In this document: positions 1 to 6,372 of the stretch, one piece after another
Layout: each line of letters opens with the position of its first letter
Numbering within the stretch: the first letter of the stretch is position 1
Assembly: GCA_903953985.1 (NCBI GenBank)
Contig: CAJBLW010000381.1
Location: 1-7,620 of the forward strand
Source of the DNA: an uncultured Burkholderiales bacterium
Lineage (GTDB): Bacteria > Pseudomonadota > Gammaproteobacteria > Burkholderiales > Burkholderiaceae_C
Length of the DNA stretch: 7,620 nucleotides
Direction of reading: 5' to 3'
The notes under the pieces: model-generated
The model's input: the letters and a program-made list of their open reading frames with translations, nothing else
What the model was told of the DNA's origin: nothing
Databases searched by the model: none
Made by a program: the position numbers and the translations under genes

Positions 1-617
1 TGGCGGGCCATTTCCATGTCGGTGGCGTTTTTGGGGAAACTCACCGCCACATAGTCGGCATTGAAGCTCATGGCCGTGCGGATGTCGTCCATGTCATTGG
101 CTGTCAGGGCCGCTGCCGTCAGGCCGCCGCCTTGCTTGTTGATGCCCTTGTTGTTCGACAACTCACCGCCCAACTTGACGGTGGTGTGCACCTGCTCGCC
201 CTTCACGGCGTTCACGGTCAGCACGATCAGGCCGTCGTTGAGCAAAAGCACATCGCCCGCTTTCACGTCACGGGGCAATTCCTTGTAATCGAGGCCGACC
301 CCGTTGATGTCACCCGGCTCGGTACGCGAGGCATCCAGCACAAAGGGCGCGCCAGGCTCCAACATGACTTTGCCCTCGGCAAACTTACCGACCCGGATCT
401 TGGGGCCCTGCAGGTCGGCCATGATGGCCACTTCACGGCCAGCGCGTTGCGAAGCTTCGCGCACCAAACGGGCGCGGTCCACATGGTCTTGCGCCTTGCC
501 GTGGCTGAAGTTCAGGCGAACCACATTCACACCGGCCCGGATCATGGCCTCCAAAAGTGCGGGATCACTGGAAGCAGGGCCTAAGGTGGCAACAATCTTG
601 GTGGCGCGACGGGGCAT
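1..617 (-). CDS. pyk: Pyruvate kinase, N-terminal part (cut by window edge)
   Basis: Pyruvate kinase converts phosphoenolpyruvate and ADP to pyruvate and ATP, the last step of glycolysis, in the cytoplasm. About 205 residues are visible, from the start codon to the left edge; the rest of the catalytic barrel and the C-terminal regulatory domain lie outside. Seen in the translation: the opening strand TKIVATLGPAS (residues 6-16), the substrate and potassium-binding segment VVRLNFSHG (32-40), ADLQGPKIRVG (67-77) leading into the lid (B) domain, and the return to the barrel with NKGIN followed by DYVAVSFPKN near the cut. The ATG at 615-617 follows GGAGA with a 7-base gap, so the start is well supported. 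It runs opposite to the desaturase next door. A perfect dyad overlaps its ribosome binding site (627-641). No frameshift is seen in the visible part. Confidence 0.96.
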   Translation of the reverse strand, partial: MPRRATKIVATLGPASSDPALLEAMIRAGVNVVRLNFSHGKAQDHVDRARLVREASQRAGREVAIMADLQGPKIRVGKFAEGKVMLEPGAPFVLDASRTEPGDINGVGLDYKELPRDVKAGDVLLLNDGLIVLTVNAVKGEQVHTTVKLGGELSNNKGINKQGGGLTAAALTANDMDDIRTAMSFNADYVAVSFPKNATDMEMAR

Positions 618-624
618 CAGGGAA

Positions 625-629
625 TCTCC
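625..629 (-). promoter_or_regulatory. Ribosome binding site of pyk
   Basis: The minus strand reads GGAGA seven bases before the pyk ATG, a good Shine-Dalgarno match at normal spacing, which fixes that start. Its outer bases are shared with the dyad at 627-641. Confidence 0.75.
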
Positions 630-641
630 AATGTCATTGGA
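627..641. promoter_or_regulatory. Perfect 7-base dyad over the pyk ribosome binding site
   Basis: TCCAATG T CATTGGA is a perfect inverted repeat with one central base, ending nine bases before the pyk start codon and overlapping its Shine-Dalgarno sequence. The one-base centre suits a protein-binding operator better than an RNA hairpin, although a hairpin with the inner bases unpaired could still mask the ribosome binding site. No regulator is identified. It may be a chance palindrome. Confidence 0.3.
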
Positions 642-776
642 TTTCAATTCTCACACGAAATGGGTGACACAACCGGTTCTTTTGGCGCACATCACTCGAC
701 ACAACAACACTCAGCACCACGCCAAAAACTGGCTGCTTGCGGACTTTTGAGGAAAGTTGCCTCCAGATCCCGCCAG

Positions 777-805
777 TTGCTCGCTTTTACCCCTTCCAAT
801 ACCCT
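777..805 (+). promoter_or_regulatory. Weak candidate promoter for the desaturase
   Basis: TTGCTC (777-782) and TACCCT (800-805) are 17 bases apart, a possible sigma-70 pair 75 bases before the preferred desaturase start. Both boxes are weak matches (TTG and TA...T positions only), so this is a best guess within the 262-base pyk/desaturase spacer. I saw no other gene in that spacer. Confidence 0.2.
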
Positions 806-879
806 TAAATTGATCTTTGTCAGTCCAGCCCAACGCCAAGCCGACTAAACTCAGGGCAAGCGATTTACATTCAAGCGTC

Positions 880-1995
880 ATGACTGCCCTACACACCCCC
901 AACGTTGATCAGCCCATCCCATTGGACCAACCCCTGCCGCACCGCAAGACTTTGCGCGAATGGTTGGTGCCCTTGTCCGAGCGCAGCACAGTGCGCGCTT
1001 TTGTGCTGCTGGCTTTTGACTACGCCTTGTTCTTTGCTCTGATTGCGGCCACCGTGCTGCTCGATGCCGTCTGGGCCAAGCTGCTGTGCGGCGCGGTGGC
1101 GGGCTTTGTCATAGGCCGCCTGTTCGTGATCGGTCACGACGCCTGCCACCAAAGTCTCACACCCCGCCGCGAGCTGAACAAAGTACTGGGCCGCATCGCC
1201 TTTTTGCCTTCACTCACGCCCTACAGCCTCTGGGACACCGGCCACAACGTGGTGCACCACGGGTACACCAACCTCAAAGGCGTGGATTTTGTCTGGACGC
1301 CCCTGACCGCCGAAGAGTTTGCGGGCCTGGGCTTTGCGCAGCGCTTGCTGCAACGCGCCTACCGCAGCGGCTGGGCCCCTGGCCTGTATTACATGATCGA
1401 AATCTGGTGGAAGCGTGAGTTCTTCCCCAACAAAACCCACATGCCCACGCGCCGTCCGATCTTCTTCAAGGACAGCATGCTGGTCAGCGCCTTTGCCGTG
1501 CTGTGGATCGCCACCATCACTGCGGCGGCCGTCTACACCGGGCAGTCGGTCTGGCTGTCTTTGCTCATGGGCGTGTTGATCCCCTTCTTTTTCTGGAACA
1601 CCATGATCGGCTTTGTGGTCTATGTCCACCACACCCACGTCAAGGTGTCCTGGCACGACAACAAAGCCGCTTGGACCAAGGCCGCGCCTTTTGTGTCCAC
1701 CACCGTGCACCTGACCTTCCCGTTCCACATCGGCGGCATGATGCACCACATCATGGAGCACACCGCGCACCATGTGGACATGAGCATCCCGCTCTACCGC
1801 TTGAAGCAAGCCCAGGCCAAGCTCGAAGAAATGCTGCCTGGCCGCATCATCGTGCAGCCCTTCTCTTGGAAGTGGTACTTCGAGACCGCCCAAAACTGCA
1901 AACTGTACGATTTCGGCCGTGAATGCTGGACCGACTACAAAGGCAGCATGACCAGCCCAGTGCGCGGAAACTTGCCGTCTGCAGCTCAGGCCTGA
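880..1995 (+). CDS. Membrane fatty acid desaturase (acyl-lipid omega type)
   Basis: This is an integral membrane di-iron desaturase of the FA_desaturase family (PF00487), which introduces a cis double bond into acyl chains of membrane lipids using oxygen and electrons from a ferredoxin or similar donor. In 371 residues it carries the three histidine boxes: HDACH (86-90), HNVVHH (122-127) and HTAHH (294-298), plus an extra HHTH (250-253). The contexts HNVVHHGYTN and MEHTAHH followed by IPLY resemble delta-12/omega-6 acyl-lipid desaturases; regiospecificity cannot be read from the sequence. Hydrophobic spans lie at about 45-85 and 200-250. The ATG at 880 is preferred over the in-frame TTG at 817, which would add 21 residues without hydrophobic or conserved character; neither start has a strong ribosome binding site. 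It lies on the plus strand between two minus-strand glycolytic genes and ends 22 bases before a terminator. No electron-donor gene is nearby. Confidence 0.92.
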   Translation: MTALHTPNVDQPIPLDQPLPHRKTLREWLVPLSERSTVRAFVLLAFDYALFFALIAATVLLDAVWAKLLCGAVAGFVIGRLFVIGHDACHQSLTPRRELNKVLGRIAFLPSLTPYSLWDTGHNVVHHGYTNLKGVDFVWTPLTAEEFAGLGFAQRLLQRAYRSGWAPGLYYMIEIWWKREFFPNKTHMPTRRPIFFKDSMLVSAFAVLWIATITAAAVYTGQSVWLSLLMGVLIPFFFWNTMIGFVVYVHHTHVKVSWHDNKAAWTKAAPFVSTTVHLTFPFHIGGMMHHIMEHTAHHVDMSIPLYRLKQAQAKLEEMLPGRIIVQPFSWKWYFETAQNCKLYDFGRECWTDYKGSMTSPVRGNLPSAAQA

Positions 1996-2017
1996 TCAGG
2001 GCGTCGAGGCCAACAAC

Positions 2018-2045
2018 AAAAAACCCCGCGATGCGGGGTTTTTTT
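2018..2045. terminator. Bidirectional rho-independent terminator between desaturase and pgk
   Basis: A perfect stem CCCCGC (2024-2029) / GCGGGG (2033-2038) with a three-base loop is flanked by six A on the left and seven T on the right. It therefore gives a GC stem followed by a U run when read in either direction. It lies 22 bases after the desaturase stop and about 140 bases after the pgk stop, so it can end both converging transcripts. The paired palindromic units at 2090-2168 would fall inside the pgk 3' untranslated region. Confidence 0.88.
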
Positions 2046-2089
2046 GTGGCTTGCTTCTTTTCCAACTTGAACGGGCACTCACGTCACTT

Positions 2090-2168
2090 GAAGTCATGGA
2101 CCACGGGTCTTCGCCCGGGGTGACAAATAGTTTTGTCTGTCGTCCCGGCCCCCGAGCCGGGATCCATT
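2090..2168. repeat. Pair of oppositely oriented palindromic (REP-like) units
   Basis: Two short palindromes lie back to back. The right unit reads GTC then TCCCGGC / GCCGGGA (2143-2149 with 2156-2162, six-base loop) then TCCATT. The left unit, read on the minus strand, has the same plan: GTCA, CCCCGGGC, GAAGA, CCCGTGG, TCCAT, with stem CGGG/CCCG (2104-2107 with 2114-2117) and flanking pairs. The GTC(A/G)...TCCATT frame resembles dispersed intergenic palindromes common in proteobacterial genomes. The left copy is more decayed. The unit is not coding. Copy number in the genome cannot be judged from this window. Confidence 0.5.
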
Positions 2169-2184
2169 CCCTGCTGACCGTTCC

Positions 2185-3378
2185 TTAGTCCGCTGCGCGC
2201 GTCATCAAAATTTCAATGGCAGGCAAAGTCTTGCCTTCCAGGATTTCCAGGAACGCGCCACCGCCTGTGGAGATGTAGTCGACCTGATCTTCGATGCCGT
2301 ACTTGGCAATCGCCGCCAGCGTGTCCCCGCCGCCTGCGATGCTGAAGGCGCTGGATTCGGCAATCGCCTGGGCAATCACCTTGGTGCCGTTTTCAAAGGC
2401 CGCAAACTCAAACACGCCCACCGGGCCGTTCCACACAATCGTGCCCGCTTGCTTGAGCTGAGCGGCGAGCTTGGCCGCCGTCTCGGGGCCAATGTCCAAA
2501 ATCAAATCGTCGTCGGCCACGTCGGTGGCTTTTTTTACGGTGGCCACTGCGTCAACCGCAAAGGTCTTGGCCACCACCACGTCGGTCGGAATCGGCACTT
2601 CCGCGCCCCTGGCCTTCATGGCTTCGATCACCGCTTTCGCCGCGTCCACCAAGTCAGCTTCAGCCAGGCTTTTGCCGATCTTCAGACCTGCCGCCAGCAT
2701 GAAGGTGTTGGCAATGCCGCCGCCCACGATCAGTTGGTCCACGTTGTTGGACAAGCTTTTCAAGATGGTCAGCTTGGTAGACACCTTGCTGCCCGCCACG
2801 ATGGCGGCCAGCGGGCGCTTCGGATTGGCCAGGGCCTGGGTAATGGCATCAATCTCGGCGGCCAGCAAAGGGCCGGCACAGGCGATAGGCGCAAACTGGG
2901 CGATGCCGTAGGTCGTGCCTTCGGCGCGGTGCGCGGTGCCAAAGGCGTCGTTCACGTAGATGTCGCACAGCTGGGCCATCTTGCGGGCCAGTTCTTCGTT
3001 GTTCTTTTTTTCACCTGGGTTCACGCGGCAGTTTTCGAGCAACACCACCTGGCCGGGGGCGACGGTCACGCCGTCTAACCAGTTGGCGACCAAGGGCACT
3101 TCACGTCCGAGCAACTCGCCCAAGCGTTTGGCCACCGGGGCCAGCGAGTCTTCGGGTTTGAACTCACCCTCGGTCGGGCGCCCCAAGTGCGAGGTCACCA
3201 TCACGGCCGCACCCGCGTCCAGCGCCATCTGGATGCAAGGCACGCTGGCGCGAACGCGGGTGTCTTCGGTGATGCTGCCGTCATCGGCTTGCGGCACATT
3301 CAAGTCGGCGCGGATGAAAACGCGTTGCCCAGCGGCTTGGCCGTTGGCACAGAGATCGGAAAAACGGATGACGTTCAT
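2185..3378 (-). CDS. pgk: Phosphoglycerate kinase
   Basis: Phosphoglycerate kinase transfers phosphate from 1,3-bisphosphoglycerate to ADP, giving 3-phosphoglycerate and ATP, in glycolysis and reversibly in gluconeogenesis. At 397 residues it has the normal bacterial length and both lobes. The N-terminal substrate lobe shows RADLNVP (23-29), SHLGRP (63-68), LENCR (114-118) and AHRAE (149-153). The C-terminal nucleotide lobe shows AGSKVSTK (195-202), GGGIANTF (219-226), DIGPET (295-300), WNGPVGVFE (316-324) and GGGDTLAAI (349-357). All key residues look intact. The ATG matches the family start, but the bases just before it (CCCTCC) are not a Shine-Dalgarno sequence; the nearest AGGA is 12 bases away. 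It lies 116 bases downstream of azlD, in the same direction, with a likely own promoter. Confidence 0.98.
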   Translation of the reverse strand: MNVIRFSDLCANGQAAGQRVFIRADLNVPQADDGSITEDTRVRASVPCIQMALDAGAAVMVTSHLGRPTEGEFKPEDSLAPVAKRLGELLGREVPLVANWLDGVTVAPGQVVLLENCRVNPGEKKNNEELARKMAQLCDIYVNDAFGTAHRAEGTTYGIAQFAPIACAGPLLAAEIDAITQALANPKRPLAAIVAGSKVSTKLTILKSLSNNVDQLIVGGGIANTFMLAAGLKIGKSLAEADLVDAAKAVIEAMKARGAEVPIPTDVVVAKTFAVDAVATVKKATDVADDDLILDIGPETAAKLAAQLKQAGTIVWNGPVGVFEFAAFENGTKVIAQAIAESSAFSIAGGGDTLAAIAKYGIEDQVDYISTGGGAFLEILEGKTLPAIEILMTRAAD

Positions 3379-3414
3379 GGAGGGGTCTTGTCCTGTATCG
3401 GGTAATTGGGCTCA

Positions 3415-3420
3415 ATTATA
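3415..3420 (-). promoter_or_regulatory. Probable -10 box of the pgk promoter
   Basis: The minus strand has an exact TATAAT about 36 bases before the pgk start, which would give a leader of roughly 30 bases. I see no good -35 box at 16-18 bases (the sequence there is around ATCTTC), so an activator or readthrough from azlD may contribute. The 3379-3494 spacer holds no gene and no convincing terminator after azlD. Confidence 0.45.
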
Positions 3421-3494
3421 AAAAACAGAGGCAGGCCGAAGATTCGCAAAGATTGACGCACAGGACGGCTCTGCTGCGGGCAAGAGCGGCCCAC

Positions 3495-3830
3495 TCACCA
3501 GCCCAGCCCCAGACGCAAAGGCAGGTACACCGCCATGCCCACCAGGATCGTGGTCAGCACACCGCGCCGCCAAAAGTAAGCGGCTATTCCCGCCGCAGCC
3601 GCGTACAAGCGGGCGTCTTGCCAAGTGCTGACCAACTCGCCCTGCACCGTGATGATTTCGGGAATGACCACCGCCGACAACGCCGCAATGGGCGCGTACT
3701 GCAGACCTCGCTGCGCCCAGTCGGGCAATTGCCAAGACTGGCTGGAGATGAAAAAGAAACTGCGGGCCACCACCGTGACCACGGCCAAGCCGACGATGAC
3801 GCCCAAGGTCCACAAATCGGTGCCGTTCAT
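3495..3830 (-). CDS. azlD: AzlD family small subunit of branched-chain amino acid exporter
   Basis: A 111-residue, very hydrophobic protein of the AzlD family (PF05437), the small partner of AzlC; the pair (BrnFE in Corynebacterium) exports branched-chain amino acids and related compounds across the inner membrane. Visible are about four membrane spans: roughly 8-28, 42-62, 71-86 and 89-108. The segment YAPIAALSAVVIPEII (45-60) is the family-typical middle helix. The ATG overlaps the azlC stop as ATGA, and AAGG lies seven bases upstream inside azlC, indicating translational coupling. Longer readings start far inside azlC and are rejected. The substrate is inferred from the family only; AzlCD pairs can differ in specificity. 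No signal of regulation (such as an adjacent Lrp gene) is present in the window. Confidence 0.88.
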   Translation of the reverse strand: MNGTDLWTLGVIVGLAVVTVVARSFFFISSQSWQLPDWAQRGLQYAPIAALSAVVIPEIITVQGELVSTWQDARLYAAAAGIAAYFWRRGVLTTILVGMAVYLPLRLGLGW

Positions 3831-4558
3831 GCCGCCGCCTTGGGAGCAGGTCGGATTTTTTCGACCGTCAGGCACAAGATCACGGCCACCGCAATGGCCA
3901 CCACGATGTTGAGTTTGAGCGGCAGGTTGTAAGCGACCACTGCGGCCACGCCCGCCACCGCCGCCGACAAGATGCGCATGCGCGAGCTGGCCAGTGAGCA
4001 CTGAATCCCCAGCAAGCACAAAATGCCCGCAAAGCCCAAACCCCACTCAGGTGGAATCAAATTGGCCAAGCCCACACCCAGCAGACTGGCCACGATCCAG
4101 CTGCCCCAGTTGAGTAAGTAGTTGCCGGCCAGATAAGCCTCTTGCACCGTACGCTCGGCTTCTGTGCTGCCAGGGTGCGGATATTGGCGGATGAAGAGCA
4201 CGTAAGTGATGTCGGCGGTGAAGTAGCCGTGGCACATGCGCTGCCAGCGCGGCAAGTGCATGAGGTAGTGACGAAGGTGCAGGCTGAACACCACAAAGCG
4301 CAGGTTCACGCAAAAACCAGTCGCCAAAATCACCCAAGCCGGGGCGCCAGCCACCAACAGCGGAATGGCCGCCAGCTGCGAGCTGCCCGCAAACACCAGC
4401 ATCGTCATGGCCACCGCCTCGAACACGCTCATGCCCGACTTGACCATGGCCACGCCCGTCATCAGGCCCCAAGCTGCCACCCCCGGCGCCTGGGGGGCCA
4501 AATCGCGAAAGCCTTGCCAGAACTCGGCACGGCGGTAGAGCGTGGGCCGAAAAAACAT
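3827..4558 (-). CDS. azlC: AzlC family large subunit of branched-chain amino acid exporter
   Basis: A 243-residue inner membrane protein of the AzlC family (PF03591), which with AzlD exports branched-chain amino acids. It shows the family segment AGSSQLAAIPLLVAGAP (57-73), the polar helix NLRFVVFSLHLRHYL (85-99), a soluble loop around 100-140, and hydrophobic spans near 25-40, 46-70, 74-95, 150-168, 172-190, 196-212 and 215-232. The ATG at 4556-4558 shares one base with the fmt stop (TGATG), which suggests coupled translation. An in-frame TTG 12 codons further upstream would add MPLAARPAFGGL inside fmt and is less likely. It ends in an ATGA overlap with azlD. Annotation pipelines often call this family 'ABC transporter permease', but no ATP-binding partner is present here. 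Confidence 0.9.
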   Translation of the reverse strand: MFFRPTLYRRAEFWQGFRDLAPQAPGVAAWGLMTGVAMVKSGMSVFEAVAMTMLVFAGSSQLAAIPLLVAGAPAWVILATGFCVNLRFVVFSLHLRHYLMHLPRWQRMCHGYFTADITYVLFIRQYPHPGSTEAERTVQEAYLAGNYLLNWGSWIVASLLGVGLANLIPPEWGLGFAGILCLLGIQCSLASSRMRILSAAVAGVAAVVAYNLPLKLNIVVAIAVAVILCLTVEKIRPAPKAAA

Positions 4559-5532
4559 CAGGCCACCAAACGCTGGCCGGGCTGCAAGGGGCAACCACGC
4601 AAAAATTCAGCAGCCACCAAGCGCTTGCCACCGGGCCGCTGCAACTGCGTCAGGCACAACTGGCCCTCTCCGCAGGCCACGCGCACGCCTGAGGCATCGG
4701 CGCTGAGCACGGTGCCAGGCTGAGCGACCTGCACGGACGGATGCGCCGTGGCTTGCCAGAGCTTGAGGGTTTCCACGCCCGAATCTGTGGTCAGCGGCAC
4801 GGTCATGCCCGGAAACGGGTCGAAGGCCCGAATGCGCCGCGCCAGCACCTCGGCGCTCAAGGCCCAGTCCAGCGCCGCTTCTGCTTTGTCGATCTTGTGC
4901 GCGTAGGTCACACCTTCGGCGCTTTGGGGCTGGTGCGGCAAGGCGTCGAGTGAGGCCAGCGCCTTCACGATGGCCTGCCCGCCCAGCGCGGCCAGGCGGT
5001 CGTGCAGCACGGTGGTGGTGTCGGTGGGCGCAATGGCGCAGGGCAAGACCAGCAGCATGTCGCCGGTGTCCAGACCCGCGTCCATCTGCATGATGGTGAT
5101 GCCGGTTTGCGCATCGCCCGCCTCAATGGCGCGGTGAATCGGCGCCGCCCCGCGCCAGCGTGGCAGCAAAGAGGCGTGGATGTTCAGGCAACCCTTGGGC
5201 GGCAAGTCCAGCACCCACTGCGGCAGGATCAAACCGTAGGCGGCCACGATCATGGCATCGGCCTGATGGTCGAGTTTTGCGTCAAGCAAAGTCTGACGGG
5301 CGGCAGCAGCGTCTTCAGGGTATTTGCCGTCCAGCCGCAAGCTGCGCGGTTGGGCCACCGGCACCGCGTGGTCCAGCGCCCACTGCTTGACGGGCGAAGG
5401 CTGCAGCTTCATGCCGCGCCCGGCGGGTCGGTCGGGCTGGGTCAGCACCAGCACGATCTCGTGCCCTGCAGCATGCAGGGCCGCCATGGCCGCTTGTGCA
5501 AATTCGGGTGTGCCCGCAAAAATCAGCCGCAT
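4558..5532 (-). CDS. fmt: Methionyl-tRNA formyltransferase
   Basis: Fmt transfers a formyl group from 10-formyltetrahydrofolate to the methionine on initiator tRNA, in the cytoplasm, so that translation can start with formyl-methionine. The protein has 324 residues, normal for the family. The N-terminal formyltransferase domain begins MRLIFAGTPEFA and carries the tRNA-facing loop PDRPAGRG (33-40) with KLQPSPVK (42-49). The catalytic trio is N117 and H119 in LNIHASLLPRWRGAAPI, and D155 in GLDTGDML. The C-terminal OB-fold domain spans roughly 210-315. The ATG at 5530-5532 matches the family N-terminus; a 28-residue upstream extension is arginine- and serine-rich, lies within def, and is rejected. 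It starts seven bases after the def stop, and its own stop overlaps the azlC start by one base, so all four genes are probably one transcript. Confidence 0.97.
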   Translation of the reverse strand: MRLIFAGTPEFAQAAMAALHAAGHEIVLVLTQPDRPAGRGMKLQPSPVKQWALDHAVPVAQPRSLRLDGKYPEDAAAARQTLLDAKLDHQADAMIVAAYGLILPQWVLDLPPKGCLNIHASLLPRWRGAAPIHRAIEAGDAQTGITIMQMDAGLDTGDMLLVLPCAIAPTDTTTVLHDRLAALGGQAIVKALASLDALPHQPQSAEGVTYAHKIDKAEAALDWALSAEVLARRIRAFDPFPGMTVPLTTDSGVETLKLWQATAHPSVQVAQPGTVLSADASGVRVACGEGQLCLTQLQRPGGKRLVAAEFLRGCPLQPGQRLVA

Positions 5533-5539
5533 GCCGTGC

Positions 5540-6046
5540 TCAGCGCTCGGCTTTTTGGGCTTTGACCATCTTGGTCTTGATGCGCCCCTGCTTGAGCGGC
5601 GAGAGGTATTCCACAAACACCTTGCCCATCAGGTGGTCCAACTCGTGCTGGATGCAGATGGCCAGCATGCCCTCGGCCTCGATGGTGCGGTGTTGGCCGC
5701 TGCGGTCCATGGCTGTCACCTTGACGGCCGTGGCACGCTCGACGCCGTCGTAAATGCCGGGCACCGACAAGCAACCCTCTTCGCCCTTCACGCGCTCGTC
5801 GTTCATCCAAGTGATCTCGGGGTTGATCAGCACGATCGGTTGGTTGCGCTCTTCAGAAGTGTCGATCACCACCAGGCGCTCGTGCACGTCGATTTGGGTG
5901 GCGGCCAAGCCAATCCCACTGGCCTCGTACATGGTCTCCAGCATGTCGTCGATCAGGGCGTGCACGCGCGCGTCCACCGCCTGCACGGGTTTGGCCACCT
6001 TGTGCAGGCGGGGGTCGGGGTAGCAAAGAATGGGGAGCAAGGCCAT
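5540..6046 (-). CDS. def: Peptide deformylase
   Basis: Deformylase removes the formyl group from the N-terminal methionine of nascent proteins and is a metal (Fe2+) hydrolase acting at the ribosome exit. The 168-residue protein has all three signature motifs: GIGLAATQ (44-51), EGCLS (90-94, metal ligand C92) and QHELDH (133-138, ligands H134 and H138, catalytic E135). This is the usual arrangement for type 1 enzymes of Gram-negative bacteria. The ATG gives MALLPILCYPDPRL, the expected N-terminus; a reading from the TTG at 6097 would add 17 unconserved residues. There is no clear Shine-Dalgarno sequence: seven T followed by AACC precede the ATG, so initiation is probably weak or leader-driven. 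It is first of the minus-strand def-fmt-azlC-azlD run and is divergent from dprA. Confidence 0.97.
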   Translation of the reverse strand: MALLPILCYPDPRLHKVAKPVQAVDARVHALIDDMLETMYEASGIGLAATQIDVHERLVVIDTSEERNQPIVLINPEITWMNDERVKGEEGCLSVPGIYDGVERATAVKVTAMDRSGQHRTIEAEGMLAICIQHELDHLMGKVFVEYLSPLKQGRIKTKMVKAQKAER

Positions 6047-6109
6047 GGTTAAAAAAATCAAAATAGATACCGGGTATTTTCGGTCATTTCGGCACAACGC
6101 CTGAACGGT

Positions 6110-6247
6110 TCAAGCCGAGAGACCGTATTGCACGAATCGGATCATGAAACGCGCCAGCGCCAAACGCTCAAACATCGCCGCCAACCGCGTGTAACGCTGC
6201 GCCAAGGGCGGGCCCAGATCGTCGTTTTCAAGAATGCACAGGTGCAT
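6110..6247 (-). pseudogene. Possible N-terminal remnant of a class I glutamine amidotransferase-like gene
   Basis: A 45-codon minus-strand reading frame starts MHLCILENDDLGPPLAQRY and continues through AAMFERL. This resembles, from memory, the first 30 residues of GMP synthase-like class I glutamine amidotransferases in Burkholderiales (pattern M-LCIL-ND-L-P-L---Y---MF--L). After about residue 30 the resemblance ends and a stop follows at 45; the catalytic cysteine and the His-Glu pair of the family, normally far downstream, are absent, and def begins 63 bases later. There is no visible ribosome binding site, and a G-rich tract lies directly upstream. I read it as the leftover 5' end of a mostly deleted gene. 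Alternatives are a chance frame or a small unrelated protein. The family assignment is tentative. Confidence 0.33.
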
Positions 6248-6297
6248 GTGGGCGGTAGGCGGTGGGGTGGGTGGGTGCATGGCGTGATTTGATGGAC

Positions 6298-6326
6298 TTG
6301 GCGCGAACCGGGCTTTGAACCACAAT
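6298..6326 (+). promoter_or_regulatory. Candidate sigma-70 promoter of dprA
   Basis: TTGGCG (6298-6303) and CACAAT (6321-6326) lie exactly 17 bases apart, each matching four of six consensus bases, and would start transcription about 45 bases before the dprA ATG. No competence-specific box is recognised. Confidence 0.35.
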
Positions 6327-6366
6327 GCTCAGCACAACATGCATTCGACGGCCATTCAGGCCGCAC

Positions 6367-6372
6367 AGGGAG
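6367..6372 (+). promoter_or_regulatory. Ribosome binding site of dprA
   Basis: AGGGAG lies five bases before the ATG at 6378. It decides the start in favour of this ATG over the in-frame TTG at 6315 and ATG at 6339, which have no comparable site and would add a His/Gln/Asn-rich tail of 21 or 13 residues. Confidence 0.7.

Noticed and set aside
91..100. ATGTCATTGG within pyk, repeated at 631-640 in the dyad
   Set aside because: The internal copy encodes conserved residues (Ala-Asn-Asp-Met) and lacks the other dyad arm, so the shared ten bases look accidental.
132..750. Plus-strand open frames opposite pyk
   Set aside because: The minus strand encodes clear pyruvate kinase motifs here; the plus-strand frames are shadows.
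817..879. 21-codon N-terminal extension of the desaturase from TTG at 817
   Set aside because: It has no Shine-Dalgarno sequence, and the 880 ATG gives a typical family N-terminus; the extra segment shows no conserved or signal-like character.
1210..1893. Minus-strand open frame of 227 codons opposite the desaturase
   Set aside because: It is His/Gly/Val-rich, mirrors the histidine boxes of the desaturase on the other strand and has no recognisable domain.
4047..4723. Open frames on both strands across the azlC/fmt region
   Set aside because: They are out of frame with the conserved AzlC and Fmt motifs and have low-complexity Arg/His/Pro-rich translations.
5464..5480. Perfect 7-base inverted repeat CCCTGCA/TGCAGGG with a three-base centre inside fmt
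   Set aside because: It lies in the coding sequence for the conserved N-terminal part of Fmt, and GC-rich codons for Leu-His-Ala-Ala give such palindromes by chance.
5324..6052. Plus-strand open frame of 242 codons opposite def and fmt
   Set aside because: It lies antisense to two genes with complete catalytic motifs, crosses the def-fmt junction, and its composition is what high-GC third positions produce on the other strand.
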